NCBI GenBank assembly: GCA_036867785.1
Contig: CP145423.1
Coordinates: forward strand, 434,001-498,000
Direction: 5' to 3'
Length of the DNA: 64,000 nucleotides
Origin: Plasmodiophora brassicae
Taxonomy: Eukaryota; Endomyxa: Phytomyxea; Phytomyxea; Plasmodiophorida
Part shown: positions 40,696 to 51,519 of the stretch, in pieces
Position numbering within the stretch: position 1 is the stretch's first letter
How the letters are laid out: every line of letters begins with the position of its first letter
The notes under the pieces: generated by a model
The model's input: only the letters and a program-made list of their open reading frames with translations
What the model was told of the DNA's origin: nothing
The model's database searches: none
Program-made: the position numbers and the translations under genes

Positions 40696-41337
40696 ATGAA
40701 TCCGGCGCCGATTGTTGCGGACGCCGGCGTCAACGCCATCTTGCCAGCGATCCCGGCGGCACCGCCGCTTCAGCGCGTGGGCGCCGCCCAGTTACGTCTC
40801 CGGGTCGCCGAGGCCCACAACGCGTCGTCCGGCGGGCTCGCCGTGACGACGTCAGAACTGGGCGACCACGTCACGTTCGTTGTCGCCTGCGCCAACGCCA
40901 ACATCCCGGGCGCCGTCGCCGCCGGCGCGGGACCGCCCGCCTGGGCCGCGCCGCTGCTCGAGCTTCCGGCACAAGTTGCCGCTTTACATGGTCAAGTTGC
41001 CGCTTTACAAGGTCAAGTTGTCGCAGTACAAGGTCAAGTTGCCGCAGTACGAGAGCAACTCGTCGCGCAAGTCGCTGCGATGGAAGCGCTAGACGCCAGG
41101 ATCCTCAACGGGACGGTTGAGGCACCTGATGACTTGATCGCGGCCGTTGCCAACGCGGCCGGCGATGCCGTGCCGGCGGCGTTCCCAGCGACGCGTCGGC
41201 ACCTAACGGTACTGACCGGCGCTCAGGCGAACCGTCTGCTGGCATATTACGGGATGCCGGCGGGCGGCACCGTCGCCCAGCGCCGGCGGCGTCTGGCGCG
41301 CCGTCTCGGCGTACGCAACGTTGGGATCATTCAGTGA
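40696..41337 (+). CDS. VAALQGQ cassette protein, copy 3
   Basis: A 213-residue ORF beginning MNPAPIVADAGVNAILPAIP. It is the most diverged of the three but fully open. The 7-residue repeat region is short and degenerate (VAALHGQ, VAALQGQ, VVAVQGQ, then VAAVREQ). The C-terminus is ANRLLAYYGMPAGGTVAQ followed by RRRRLARRLGVRN, then VGIIQ. Most base changes against copy 2 are conservative (for example ALTGAH to VLTGAQ), hinting at selection on the protein; this is inference. The downstream flank (GACGCTCGACTTGAAGAACT, then ACCAAATTCGGGCAGTTTCC) matches that of copy 1. It ends 254 bp before the DsbA-like gene. Confidence 0.65.
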   Translation: MNPAPIVADAGVNAILPAIPAAPPLQRVGAAQLRLRVAEAHNASSGGLAVTTSELGDHVTFVVACANANIPGAVAAGAGPPAWAAPLLELPAQVAALHGQVAALQGQVVAVQGQVAAVREQLVAQVAAMEALDARILNGTVEAPDDLIAAVANAAGDAVPAAFPATRRHLTVLTGAQANRLLAYYGMPAGGTVAQRRRRLARRLGVRNVGIIQ

Positions 41338-41590
41338 CAGTAGCCCCCTGATTGGAGCCCGCGAGCGGACACGACCCGCCGCTTCTTCGTCTGAAACAAG
41401 GTCCTTCCAGGGGTTTGGGTTTCCAAGGCCGAGCAACTATCTCCTGTGTAAAAGACGCTCGACTTGAAGAACTGACCAAATTCGGGCAGTTTCCGAATCC
41501 GTGGGGGGGCAGTTGTTGTCTAGCAGACCGAGACGGGGCCCGGCTGGGTCGGGTCGGGTAGTTCATTTTTCGTCGTCAGACGCGGCCCGC

Positions 41591-42285
41591 ATGTTGTTCG
41601 GCCATCCGTTGGGGCCGTCGATCGGGGCGCCGGCCAAGGCGCGCGTGCACATCACCGCCGCGCTGGACCTGACCTGCCCGTTCTCGAAGCGGGCGCTGCA
41701 GACGCTGAAGGCCCTGGCCGACAAGTACCCGACGTCGCAGGTCCAGATCAGCAAGCTCGACTGGGTCCAAGTCTGGTAAAATGGGCCATGTCGTGCACGG
41801 TGTATCCTGGGTTGCATTCACCGTTTGGCATATAGGCACCCGCAGGCCTATGTGATGGCGCTGGCCGCTGTGGCCGTTCTTCGCGCCAAAGACCTGAACG
41901 CCTGGTACAAGTACACGGATGCGCTGTTCGACCGTCAGGCGGAATTCTTCGACGACAAAGTGCACGACCTGTCGCGGTCAGCACTCGAGCAGCGGCTCGC
42001 TGAGCTCGCCCAGGACATTGCGGGCGTCGACAAGGCCACGTTTGCTGCCAACATGAAAGACGACCGCTCCGTCCGCATGATCAAGGACCACACTCGCTTT
42101 GGCCGTCAGAACGGTCGCTATTTGGGTTCCCATGGGCCGACGACATGGCACTCACCAACGTTGTCGTCACAGGCGTACACGAGTCCCCAACGTTCATGGT
42201 CAACGGCCTCATCAATCGCAACCTGAGCTCGTCGACGACCGTGGACCAGTGGGATGACGTTCTGAAGCCCCTGCTGGCGGACTGA
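41591..42285 (+). CDS. DsbA-like thioredoxin-fold protein
   Basis: A predicted 188-residue protein in three exons (41591-41775, 41836-42104, 42173-42285); introns of 60 and 68 nt keep phase. The thioredoxin-fold start ARVHITAALDLTCPFSKRAL has a C-P-F-S motif, so only the first redox Cys of CxxC is present. The helical insertion follows VWHPQAYVMALAAVAVL, and the cis-proline strand HESPTFMVNG appears across the second splice, as in DSBA-like eukaryotic proteins (S-P-T-F-x-V-N-G). Lacking a second Cys, it would act as a glutathione-transferase- or monothiol-like protein rather than a disulfide oxidase. There is no signal peptide at the chosen start. The cassette 3 flank forms its 5' neighbourhood. 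Confidence 0.72.
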
Positions 42286-42351
42286 CCGCTGATCGGAATA
42301 CATCGTCGTGTGCGTTTGTTTATCGTCTTGTCGGGAGAACCGGTCGCTGGT

Positions 42352-44048
42352 TTACGTCTTGGCGTACTGCTTATTCGGCGCGGCAGGTTTACCAAGCTTA
42401 TTCGACTTTTGTGCAGGCTGTTTGCGTTTCTTCGCCGATGCCGCATTGCTTTCAGCAACGCCTTCCGCAGCAGCGGGTTCGTGCCGCCCGCCCTTGTCGC
42501 CCGTCCCCGCCGTTGCCGTCTCGGCTGCCGCGTCGTCGCCTCCCGTGTCCGCCGGGATGTATGGGATGCCTTTGAGGCCCTGCACGACGGTGATGTCGCC
42601 TTTGCCGCTCGCGTCCACCGACGACTTGAGCAACGTGACGGCCTCCTGGAACGCAGCCAGGACCTGGTCGAACTTCTCGGGCGACCACGTGCTCCCAGAC
42701 TCCAACCACGACTGGTCCATTTCGATCCCCTGGACCCTGATGACGATGTGCAGGAGGCCGGAGATGCCCTCCTGGAGCAACGCCAGACGCTGCATGGCTT
42801 TGTCGGCCTGCTCCCTGCTCTTGTCGGCACGCGCGCATGTCTCCCTGTACTTCTCCTGCAGCTGGTCGACGTCCCGCCAGCGGCTGTCCATGAAGTTGTT
42901 CCGCTCCTCCTCGAGCTTGGCCTGCAACCCAGCCTGGGCGGGCAAGCACCGTCAGTGTCATCGGTACGCGCCGGCCCTCGCTTAGGACCTTCTTCTGTTG
43001 CAGGGATTCCAGGTGCTTGGCCTTCTCCTGGATCTCCTTCTCCAGGTCGAGCTTGATCTCCTCCTTGAGGTAGAACTTGTTGACAATGTCGTCGGGGTTC
43101 TCCAGGCCGGTCGCCGACGTGATCCGCTGGAACCGCACGTTATGCGCCTGCATCTGCGCGTTCAACGCCTCGAGCGCTTTCTGCAACTCGTTCGCCTGTG
43201 CCTCCCTCTCGCGGATCTTCTCCAGCATGCGCTCGATACGCCCATTGAACTTATCGACCGTCTGGGGCCAACGCGAACGGTCAGCCGATGAACGCGTTGA
43301 AATCGCTCACATGCGGGGGACCTTGTGCTCTCGCTCCGACTTCTGCGACTGGCGCTTCTTGCGCTGCGCTTTCAGGACGTCGAACACGTTCTGGAAGCTC
43401 TGCAGCTGCTCGACGGCGAACTGGTGGAACGACAGGATCTCGTTCTGGAACTGGTCGAACTCCTGCCCCGCCTGCTCCTGCTCCATCTGCGCCTGATTCT
43501 TCAGCGTGTTCATCTTCCGATACAGCGCGTTGATCTCCGCCCTGGGACACGTCCCGTCAGCCACCGGGGATCAACCGGACGACAACGCCGAGCACAACGT
43601 TCCACCTTTGTTTCCGCAGCGCCTCCATCTGGAAGAACCGGTCGAGCTCCTCCTCCTTCAGGTGGGCAATGTTCAGCTCGTAGTTCTTGCGGTTCTCCTC
43701 GGTCTCGTTGATCTTGATGGTCACCGTGTCGAGTTGCATCTCCAGGCCCTTCAGCTTCTCCTCGTACTTGCTCTGGGCCGCCTCCATCGCCTTCGCCGTC
43801 GTCGTGATGTACTGCACCTCGCGTTGCAGGCGGTGCAGGACGGCCTGCCGCTCGACCGTTTTCGCGCGCAGCGTGTCGTACTCCTTCCTGAGCGAGCAGA
43901 CGATCGCGAACGTGCTGCGCATGTGGGCCTCCGGGTCGGCCTCGTGCCGCTCCGTCAGCGCCGACGTCATCCGGGTGACCATCTGCGCCGATTCGCGAAG
44001 GAACACGGTACGCGCCGGCGGCGGCGGCGGCAACTCGGCGACCTCCAT
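42352..44048 (-). CDS. ODAD3 (CCDC151)-like outer-dynein-arm docking coiled coil
   Basis: A predicted 505-residue protein in four exons (44048-43606, 43541-43322, 43261-42989, 42933-42352), all in phase. The start MEVAELPPPPPARTV is followed by long coiled coil (LRKEYDTLRAKTVERQAVL, then YEEKLKGLEMQLDTVTIKI). The segment FQRITSATGLENPDDIVNKF corresponds to the K-x-x-x-A-T-G-x-x-x-x-x-x-V-x-x-F signature shared by ODAD1/ODAD3 docking proteins, and the later ADKSREQADKAMQRLALLQE matches the tail of ODAD3. These proteins anchor outer dynein arms on doublet microtubules. The C-terminus is Ala/Lys-rich (KKRKQPAQKSNKLGKP). ODAD1 or CCDC63 is a possible alternative. The RCC1 gene's stop lies only 24 bp upstream of this start. 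Confidence 0.6.
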
Positions 44049-44072
44049 GCCCGGCCCTGTCCAAACCGGGGG

Positions 44073-46203
44073 TCAGTTGGCCTTAGCGCGCGCTTGACCC
44101 AGGGAATCGCTCGTACGATCGGTGTGCGGGATCGCCGGGAGCACCACCGCGTTGGCCTCGGCGTTGGCCGCCTGCAATTTCGACTCGGTCCTGGCTGACA
44201 GCAACGCGTTCAGCTGCTTGCTGCAAGGGCACACGTTCAGCATCGCGTTCGCAGAGTCGGGGGTGGACGGCCACCAACCTGAGCTGCTTCATGCGTTTCT
44301 GCCTGGCGCGAACCTGGTCGGACACGCTGTGCTTGCCCGGGGGCGGGGCGGGCGTCTGTGGGGACACCTGCATGTCGGACGGGTCCAGCGACACGGTCCG
44401 CTCCTTGACGGGCAACGCAGCGACCGCCGCCGGTTTGGCGCTCTTCGACGCGCGCCGCTCCGATTCGATCTGTTCGTTGACCTCGTGCGACATGGCGTCC
44501 CGGGAGCGGATGCTCTCGAGCTGCGCCTTCGTGTCCTTGGCCTCGTCGTCCTTCGTCAGCTCGCGCGTCTTCTGCCTGGACTTCATCCAGGTCGACATCT
44601 CCTCGCGGATCTTGCCGAGCTCCTTCTTGCCCAGGCCGTAGTTCGACTTCTTCAGGTACCGCAGCTTGAGCAGGTGCTCCTGTTTCTGCCCCAGGAACCA
44701 CTCGTGCATGTCGTTGCCGAGCGCCGCCCACTTGATGCTGGTCAGCGCCACCGAGTGGTGCTCGCCGCACTCGATCTGCCCGACGACCGACCCGAGGATG
44801 TGGTCGATGACGCGCGGGAACAGCAGGTTGTCGTCCGTGTCCTGGCCCAGCTGCCCGTTGTCGTTGTTGCCCCAGGAGTAGATCGCGCCAAAGTTCGTCA
44901 GCGCCAGCGAGTGGTACCGGCCCGCGGCGACCTGGACGATGTCCTTCGACGCGATGATCAGCCGGGGGACGGACAGGTTCCCGCGGACGCCATGGCCCAG
45001 CTGGCCGTACTCGCCGGCGCCGACGCAGTAGACCTCGCCCTTGGCGCTCAGCGCGACGATGTGGCTCTGCCCGCACGACACGCTGCTGATGCGGGACGAG
45101 AAGGCGAACTTGCGCGGCAGGTACATGAAGTTGTGGTCGGTGTTCGGGTAGAAGTACTCGCCGAACCCGCAGATGTGCAACTCGCCGGCGTCGGCGATCA
45201 TGCAGGTGAAGATCGCGCCGCATCGCAGCGACGTGATGCGCGTCGCCGCCAGCGACTGGATCACCGTCGGGCGCAGCTGGTCGGCCTGGTCGCCGTGGCC
45301 CAGCTGGCCGTGCTCGCCGCACCCGAACGAGAACACGCGCCCGGTCCCTGCCGACGGGGATCAGGTCATGATGGGCGCCCCAAGGCGACACGGTCGCCAT
45401 ACGTGACAACGCGACGGAATGCTTGTCGCCGCAGGCGATGTGTGTGAACTCGACGTTCTTCTCCGTGTCGACCAGCTTGGGGATCTTGACCATCTGCCGG
45501 TCGCCGTGGCCCGTCTGCCCGTACCGGGAGAAGCCCCAGGAGTACAGGCGCCCCTTGTCGGTCAGGACGACCGTGTGCGATTGCCCGCACGCGACGGCCA
45601 CCACGAACGCCGACAGCGTCTTGACGGCGCGCGGGGTCGGCTGGTTCACGAACCCTTCGTGGACCTGGCCGAGCTGCCCCATGCGACCGTCGCCCCACGT
45701 GTACACCTTGCCGTCGTCTGAGCACCCGGGCCAGCGTTAGCGTGCGATGGGGTGGAGCGCGCGCGCGCGGGGAGCGGCACCTGAGACGGCGGCGGTGTGC
45801 AGGCCGCCGCACGCCACCTGGCGAATGGCGACGGGCTCGGGGAACGCGACGTACTGGGGCACCGACGCGTACTTCTTCTGCCCTCGGGTGAACTTGCGCC
45901 CCAGCTGCCCATGGTAGCCGGCGCCCCAGGTGTACACGTACGTCCCGCCGGACGAGTCTGCACGGCTCGCTCAGATCGCACGTTGGCGCAGGGGCCCGCC
46001 CGCCCCTGCCACGTACCGATCGAACGTCGTGAGGCGGGGTCGGCGCTGTCGGTGATCTTGCGCAGGCTGTCGAAGATGAGCTGGCGCCGTTTAATGCCGG
46101 GCGCCGGGCCGAAGTCGACGGCCTCGTTCGGCGCCCCGTCGTCTTTGCCGCGGTCGCCGAACGGGACCAGGGCGCCCTCGCTGTCGTCATGCTCGATAGA
46201 CAT
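44073..46203 (-). CDS. RCC1-repeat protein with C-terminal coiled coil
   Basis: At least five exons; the junctions checked (near 45960-46020, 45705-45770, 45350-45400, 44220-44280) keep phase. The start MSIEHDDSEGALVPFGD precedes seven or so RCC1 blades: VYTWGAGYHGQLG, VYTWGDGRMGQLG, LYSWGFSRYGQTGHG, VFSFGCGEHGQLGHG, VYCVGAGEYGQLGHG and IYSWGNNDNGQLG, each ending in a V-x-C-G-x-x-H-S/T segment. This forms a beta-propeller used in guanine-exchange or scaffold roles. After the propeller comes a charged coiled coil (KKELGKIREEMSTWMKSRQ, then RDAMSHEVNEQIESERR) and a Pro-rich tail ending GQARAKAN. It is not canonical RCC1, because of the extra C-terminal half; the partner is unknown, possibly ciliary by neighbourhood. 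Confidence 0.75.
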
Positions 46204-46422
46204 GACGGCGCCGGTGGCGAATATCAAGGCCGGGATCGATTCCCGTACTACGTATTGTATGGGTCGACACATGGGTACCAGTCGCCACCACCACCACCCC
46301 CCGTTCAGATCTCGCCCGGCCAAACGTTGCGACGGTCCTGTGGAGGGAACGACTGTATATAGACTTGGGTTGAACCATTACGTCGATGCCCGGCAGCAGC
46401 ATCAGGCGGCATGGGGGTCGCC

Positions 46423-47887
46423 CTACACGGCAAACACGTTCGTTGCCGGTTTTCTTCGGTTGATAGGCGGCTCGACCTTTGTTTTCTTCGCCCAGGCCGG
46501 GACGGGTGCCGCTGACTTCGCCGCCGACAGGATGCTGAGGTTGTACAGGAGGATGCCGAACATGGCGATGCAGACGCCGACGATGTTCAGCGGTTGGATC
46601 GTGTTCCCAAACAGTAGGACGGCCGACACGATCACGATCAGGCGTCGGAACACGTCCGCCACCGAGTATCCTGATCGGCCGAGCCGCATGCATGAGGAAA
46701 GGCAGCAGCAGCAAACGGACGCACCGGGCAGATACCAAGGGAACCGAGCATGTTGATAGCGACGTAGCTGAGGCGCAGCTCGCCGAAATAGTTCAGGCCG
46801 ACGATGAGCATCAGGAAGAACGGCGTGCTTCGAAGTTCGGAGCCGGGCTCCATGGCGTCGCCGCCTGTCGAGGACGTCGTGTAGCTGACGCCAAGGGCGA
46901 TGGCCAGGAATCCAGTCGACAGGATCGCAGTGTAGACTTGTAACTGCATCGACGTCATCAGGCGTCGTATCAGAATGCGCTTGGCGCGAATGTTGAAGAA
47001 GGTCTGGTTGAAGGCCGATACGACGCCCAGGCCAAACCCGACCGGATGAAACCCGACTTCTACGACAAAACGATGAGTCAGAGATCCACAACTCGGTTAT
47101 GCGACTGCTCGATAGCGTAGTACATACCGTTGGCGGACGCCAACGCAACGCCACCGACGATCGGCAGCAGCGACAGGCGGGTCGTCAGTGCATATTGCTG
47201 CCCTTGGATCAACCAGCAGACGATGCACGTCCAGAACGGGATCGTCGCCTTGATCGTGTTCAGGAACGACACGGGTATGTACTCCATTGCCGCGTTGTAC
47301 GCGATGCTCATCACCGTCATCGTGACGCTGAGCGGGACCACCGCATCGAGCTGGTGCCGCCGTGTCACGTTCGCCGGCCGATCCGTCGTCTCGTCGTACA
47401 CCGCCAGCACAATCATCTGCACCCAGTTCATTAGGGTTCCGACAACGCCAGGCGTGGGTGAACCAGTACGGACGCCTGCCACGCTGACGAACGTTTGCTG
47501 GAACAGCGACAGCCGGACAGGCCCGCCAAGCTCATGCATCAGCACCTGCGAACACGACACGCTCAGAACGGGGGAGGCGCGAGCACAATTCGCTCGATTC
47601 CCGCACGTAATTCAGCTTCGCCGCGACAATACTGGAGGTGTACCAGCAGATAATCAGGCCGAATAACGAGGAGAACTGGGCGCGCGAACGAATTCAGCGG
47701 TACGCGGGACGAGCGACCCCCGCGGCAGACATACAGACGCATTCGCGGCGGGTTCGCCAGCAGGCGCGCTGGCACCAGCGGCGGCGGCATCCGGCTGCTG
47801 TTGCTGCTGCTGTTGCTGGGCCTTCACGGGCGCCTGCCGGGCGGACGCCGGCGCCGGCGACGCCACCCTGGCCGTCAGATCCGCCAT
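46423..47887 (-). CDS. Triose-phosphate/nucleotide-sugar transporter family (TPT/SLC35-like) protein
   Basis: At least five exons; two introns use the strong donor GTATGT (47734 and 47127). The start MADLTARVASPAP leads into a low-complexity stretch with eight Gln. Ten or so membrane helices follow: FSSLFGLIICWYTSSIVAAK, VLMHELGGPVRLSLFQQTF, VMSIAYNAAMEYIPVSFLNT, TIPFWTCIVCWLIQGQ, LSLLPIVGGVALASANEVGF, SYVAINMLG, and VIVSAVLLFGNTIQPLNIVG. The pattern (K-A-T-I-P-x-x-T, then L-P-I-x-G-G-V-A-L-A) is diagnostic of the TPT/KT-type transporter family in Golgi, ER or plastid membranes. The cytosolic tail ends Lys-rich (RRKPATNVFAV). The substrate cannot be deduced. It is divergent from MLH1 with about 320 bp between starts. 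Confidence 0.78.
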
Positions 47888-48208
47888 GGCGACGCCCGCC
47901 GTCGTCGACGCGTCATGGGACCCCGCGACGCGACGGTACTCGGCGTGCCCTTCAATGGCAACGACGGCGCTGCCGGCAGCGGCGGCGTAGGTCACACTCG
48001 GGGGGTGGGTGGGGCGGCCAGCGAATTCCCACGTCTGTGCCCAGCCAGTGGCCGCGCGGCGCACGAATTCCGCCTACAACTATTTCTATTCTAATCGCGA
48101 CGTGGGGCGCTGCTCCTTTTGCAGTCGGCCGTCGGCGTGCACGGGGCACCGCCAGTCGGGGAGCTGCTTGCTCATTCCGGGATTGCAGTTCGTGCGGCCT
48201 GCGCGGCG

Positions 48209-50858
48209 ATGGCCGATGGCGGGCGGGAGCCGGCGCGCATCCAGCGCCTGGCGCCGACCGTCGTCAATCGGATCGCGGCCGGCGAGGTCATACAGCGGCC
48301 GTCGGCGGCGATCAAGGAGCTGCTGGAGAACAGCATCGATGCGGGCGCGACCCGGATCACGATCACGGTCGCGCAAGCCGGTCCGGTCGACCCAGCGTGG
48401 CTGATTGGGCGCCGGGTCCTGACCGATCCTGTGCAGGTCTGAAGTATTTATCGATCACGGATAACGGGTCGGGCATCAGCGCCGTACGTCGTGCAGGCGG
48501 TGCTGCTGCTGCATAGTCGCTGACAGCCAGGATATATACCAGGACGATTTCCCGATTGTGTGCGAGCGGTTCACGACGAGCAAGATGAGGGAGTACAAGG
48601 ATCTGGAATCGATTGCGACGTTTGGATTCAGGGGCGAGGCGCTGGCGTCAATATCGCACGTGGCCCATTTGTCCATAACGTCTATGACGGCGTCGTCGAC
48701 CTGCGCCTACAAGGCATCGTTTCTCGATGGGCGACTCGTCGACGCGCCTCAGCCCTGCGCAGGTGTCCGCGGGACGCAGATCGTCGTCGAGGACCTGTTT
48801 TACAACATCGTCCGTTCCGTCGTTATCATTCTTCGTTCCGGAAATTTGACATGCGTCATCGTAGCCTATGCGCCTGAAATCCCTGAAGAACGTTGCCGAC
48901 GAATATAATCGATGCGTTACCGTCGTATCGCACTACGCCACTCACTACTGCGACGTCAGCTTTACGCTCAAGAAACAGGGCAAGGCCAAAGCCGACGTGC
49001 ACACGTCCGGAAGAGGCTCGCGTACGGACGTCATCCGTCTGCTGCATGGGCAGGTGCGCTTGGTGCCCTCTGGTTAAGAATGCTGCTGATTAATGTCGAT
49101 CTGCCACGTAGTCTATCGCCCGTGAGTTGCTGGCTGTGGACGCGTCCGATACGAACGCGACGTTTTCCGTTTCGATGAATGCGCTCATCTCTAATGCCAA
49201 CTTCAGCATGAAGTCGCTCACCGTGATCCTCTTCATCAACCGGCGTCTAGTGGAGTGCTCATCCATTCGCAAGGTCCTGGAGAGCGTGTACAGCGCAATC
49301 CTTCCAAAGGGTGCCCATCCCTTCGCCTACATGGATATTCGGCTGCCGGTTGGTGTGTCGATTATGACAACCTGGCACGTTTATCGATTGTCCTGCAGTC
49401 GGACACGGTTGACGTCAATGTCCACCCAACGAAACGTGAAGTGGGGTTCTTGCACGAAGCAGAAATATGCGAGCAACTCGAGCGCTGGCTTCAGGAGCGC
49501 CTTGGCCAGGCAAACTCGAGCCGGACGTACGCCGTCCAGGTGATCGACTCCTCGAATCTACAGACCTGCGTAGCACAACAGATTGTCAGGAAAGGTAACG
49601 ACACTTATGACGCCTGCAACCGTTAGTCGCACTGACGGTACGCGTCTAGCTGGCGAGGCGCCCAGTAAGTCCATTCGCACAGATTACCTGAATCCTGCAG
49701 GCAGGTTGTCGGCGTATATGTCCCAACCCGCGATGCAGACGCTGTCGAACTCCCAAACAGCAAGTAGTCAGTCTTCGCAGGAGCTGAACCTGACAAGCAT
49801 TGCAAACCTGATCGCTGAGGTACGTTTCCTGCTTGTGATAATTGCCATCGAGTTTGACGTCTAGCAGGTCGAAGGCGAGAAGAGCGAGCAATTAGCGCCC
49901 ATCTTTAGCCAGCACGTATTCGTTGGCTGTGTTGATGACGAGTTTGCCCTCATACAGCACGGCACTAAGCTGTTTCTGGTGAATGTCCCAACACTAACGT
50001 TCGTCTGTCTAGTCTGGTTGCTGTCGGCAGTCTGATGATCGTTTGTGCCCAGCAATTCTCTCGTTTACGAGCGCTGTTTGCGATGCTTTGGCCAGCACAA
50101 GCAGTTCAGGTTGCAGTCGAGGGAGCCGGTCTCAATCTACTCGCTCTGTCGGATTGCGTTGGACGACCCCAGTTCAGGGTGGACTCCGGAGGACGGTGAC
50201 AAGAACGACATCGCCATCCAAATCACCGAACTTCTAGTCAGCAAGGTCCGCAGGCGTGCTGCTCAACCGGTATACCGACTTGTTAACCGGTTCTCCAGCG
50301 TGCAATGCTCAAAGAATACTTCTCGATCGTGATCTCCAAATCAGGGGACATTGTAGCGCTACCGCAGGTATTTATGTCGCTGCCAAATGTTCATCACGAT
50401 TCAGACGTCTGCACAGATCATTCCGCGCTACGTCCCACCGCTTGCAATGCTCCCGATGTTTCTCCTTCGATGCGGTTCTGAGGTACGTTGTCGTCCGGCA
50501 GTAGCACGTGCGCATCTGATTCGTGGTACAGGTCGACTGGGCTTCAGAACAGCGATGTTTCATGACCCTGTCGCAAGAGCTGGCATTTTTCTACCAAGTT
50601 CACCCCGGCATGTACACGACGACGGCAGCGCAATCGTCAGGTTGTTGTTGTTGTTCCATGTGGCCGTACGGTTCATTCAGCCGGCTGATGCATGGTTTAG
50701 AATCAGGGGATGCGCCGACGTTACAGTGGACTATCGAACACATTCTGTTTCCCGCCATGCGCCAGGCGTTCTCCCCACCGGAAAGGCATATGTCCAATGG
50801 CGCCGTCGTGCAAATCGCATCCTGTGAAAACCTCTACAGAATATTCGAACGTTGCTGA
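48209..50858 (+). CDS. MLH1: DNA mismatch repair protein MLH1
   Basis: A many-exon gene; exon fragments line up in MLH1 order. The GHKL ATPase start is [38 protein letters not shown], then [29 protein letters not shown] and [14 protein letters not shown]. The transducer domain has [15 protein letters not shown] and [17 protein letters not shown] Ser/Gln-rich linker (near 49680-49800) precedes the C-terminal dimerisation domain: [17 protein letters not shown] region, [39 protein letters not shown] and [17 protein letters not shown]. It ends in FERC, the conserved MLH1 terminus that completes the PMS2 endonuclease site. MLH1 pairs with PMS/MLH3 in mismatch repair. I did not fix every intron. 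Confidence 0.9.
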
Positions 50859-51519
50859 CTAGTCAAACGCTACGTCTGGCGGGCCATCCCCGGCCATAGT
50901 CCACGAGGGCCACTCCCTCGCATCGTCACGTCTTCGCTAGCGAAGTACCCAACCATGGGAGAAGGAGCATATTGTGCAGCACGCATCGCTGCAGAGCAAT
51001 TTGCCCAAGCGTCACAACCTGTCGATCGCCTGCAGCGCTTGCAAGGTCGTTTGTGACAATAACGGCCCAGAGCGTCTGTCGACGTTCCAGGACGCCCGTG
51101 TCGCGGAAGCAGGACTTCCTGCACATCACGTTCCAGCGTCTGTGCAATCTCTCATCTGAGCCGTGTCAGGAAACGCAATGACGGTAAGGCACGTCGCATC
51201 CCGACCCGGCGCTACTTTAGCATGGCGTAAGGCCTGCGGGTTGCCTGCGGGTTGCCTGCGGGATGAGGTGCGCTCAGAGGCCGCTGGCAAGTGCGCAGGG
51301 CCGGCGCGAGGGACGTGCAGCGCCGTTGGCAAGTGCGCAGTGCGGCGCGGGGGGTTCAAATTTGGCGCCCCGCAGTCAGGCGTGCGGCGTGGCAATGGAC
51401 AAGGCGTGCCCCGCCACGGTGCCTCCCCTCCACGGTGGTTCTGTAACGCCTCGACCCGCCTGTCTGCACTTTGCCGCGCGCCCGGCTGTCCATTCCGCTA
51501 TTGGATTGACTTCGACAGC
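50859..51519. other. Gene-free stretch before the cysteine protease
   Basis: No supported coding exon. It contains short direct repeats: GCGGGTTGCCT three times at about 51235-51265 and GGCAAGTGCGCAG twice at about 51288-51340. The promoter of the protease probably lies at its end. Confidence 0.4.

Noticed and set aside
44122-45447. 441-residue plus-strand ORF opposite the RCC1 gene
   Set aside because: Shadow of the GC-rich RCC1 coding strand; Arg/Val/Leu-rich composition without motifs.
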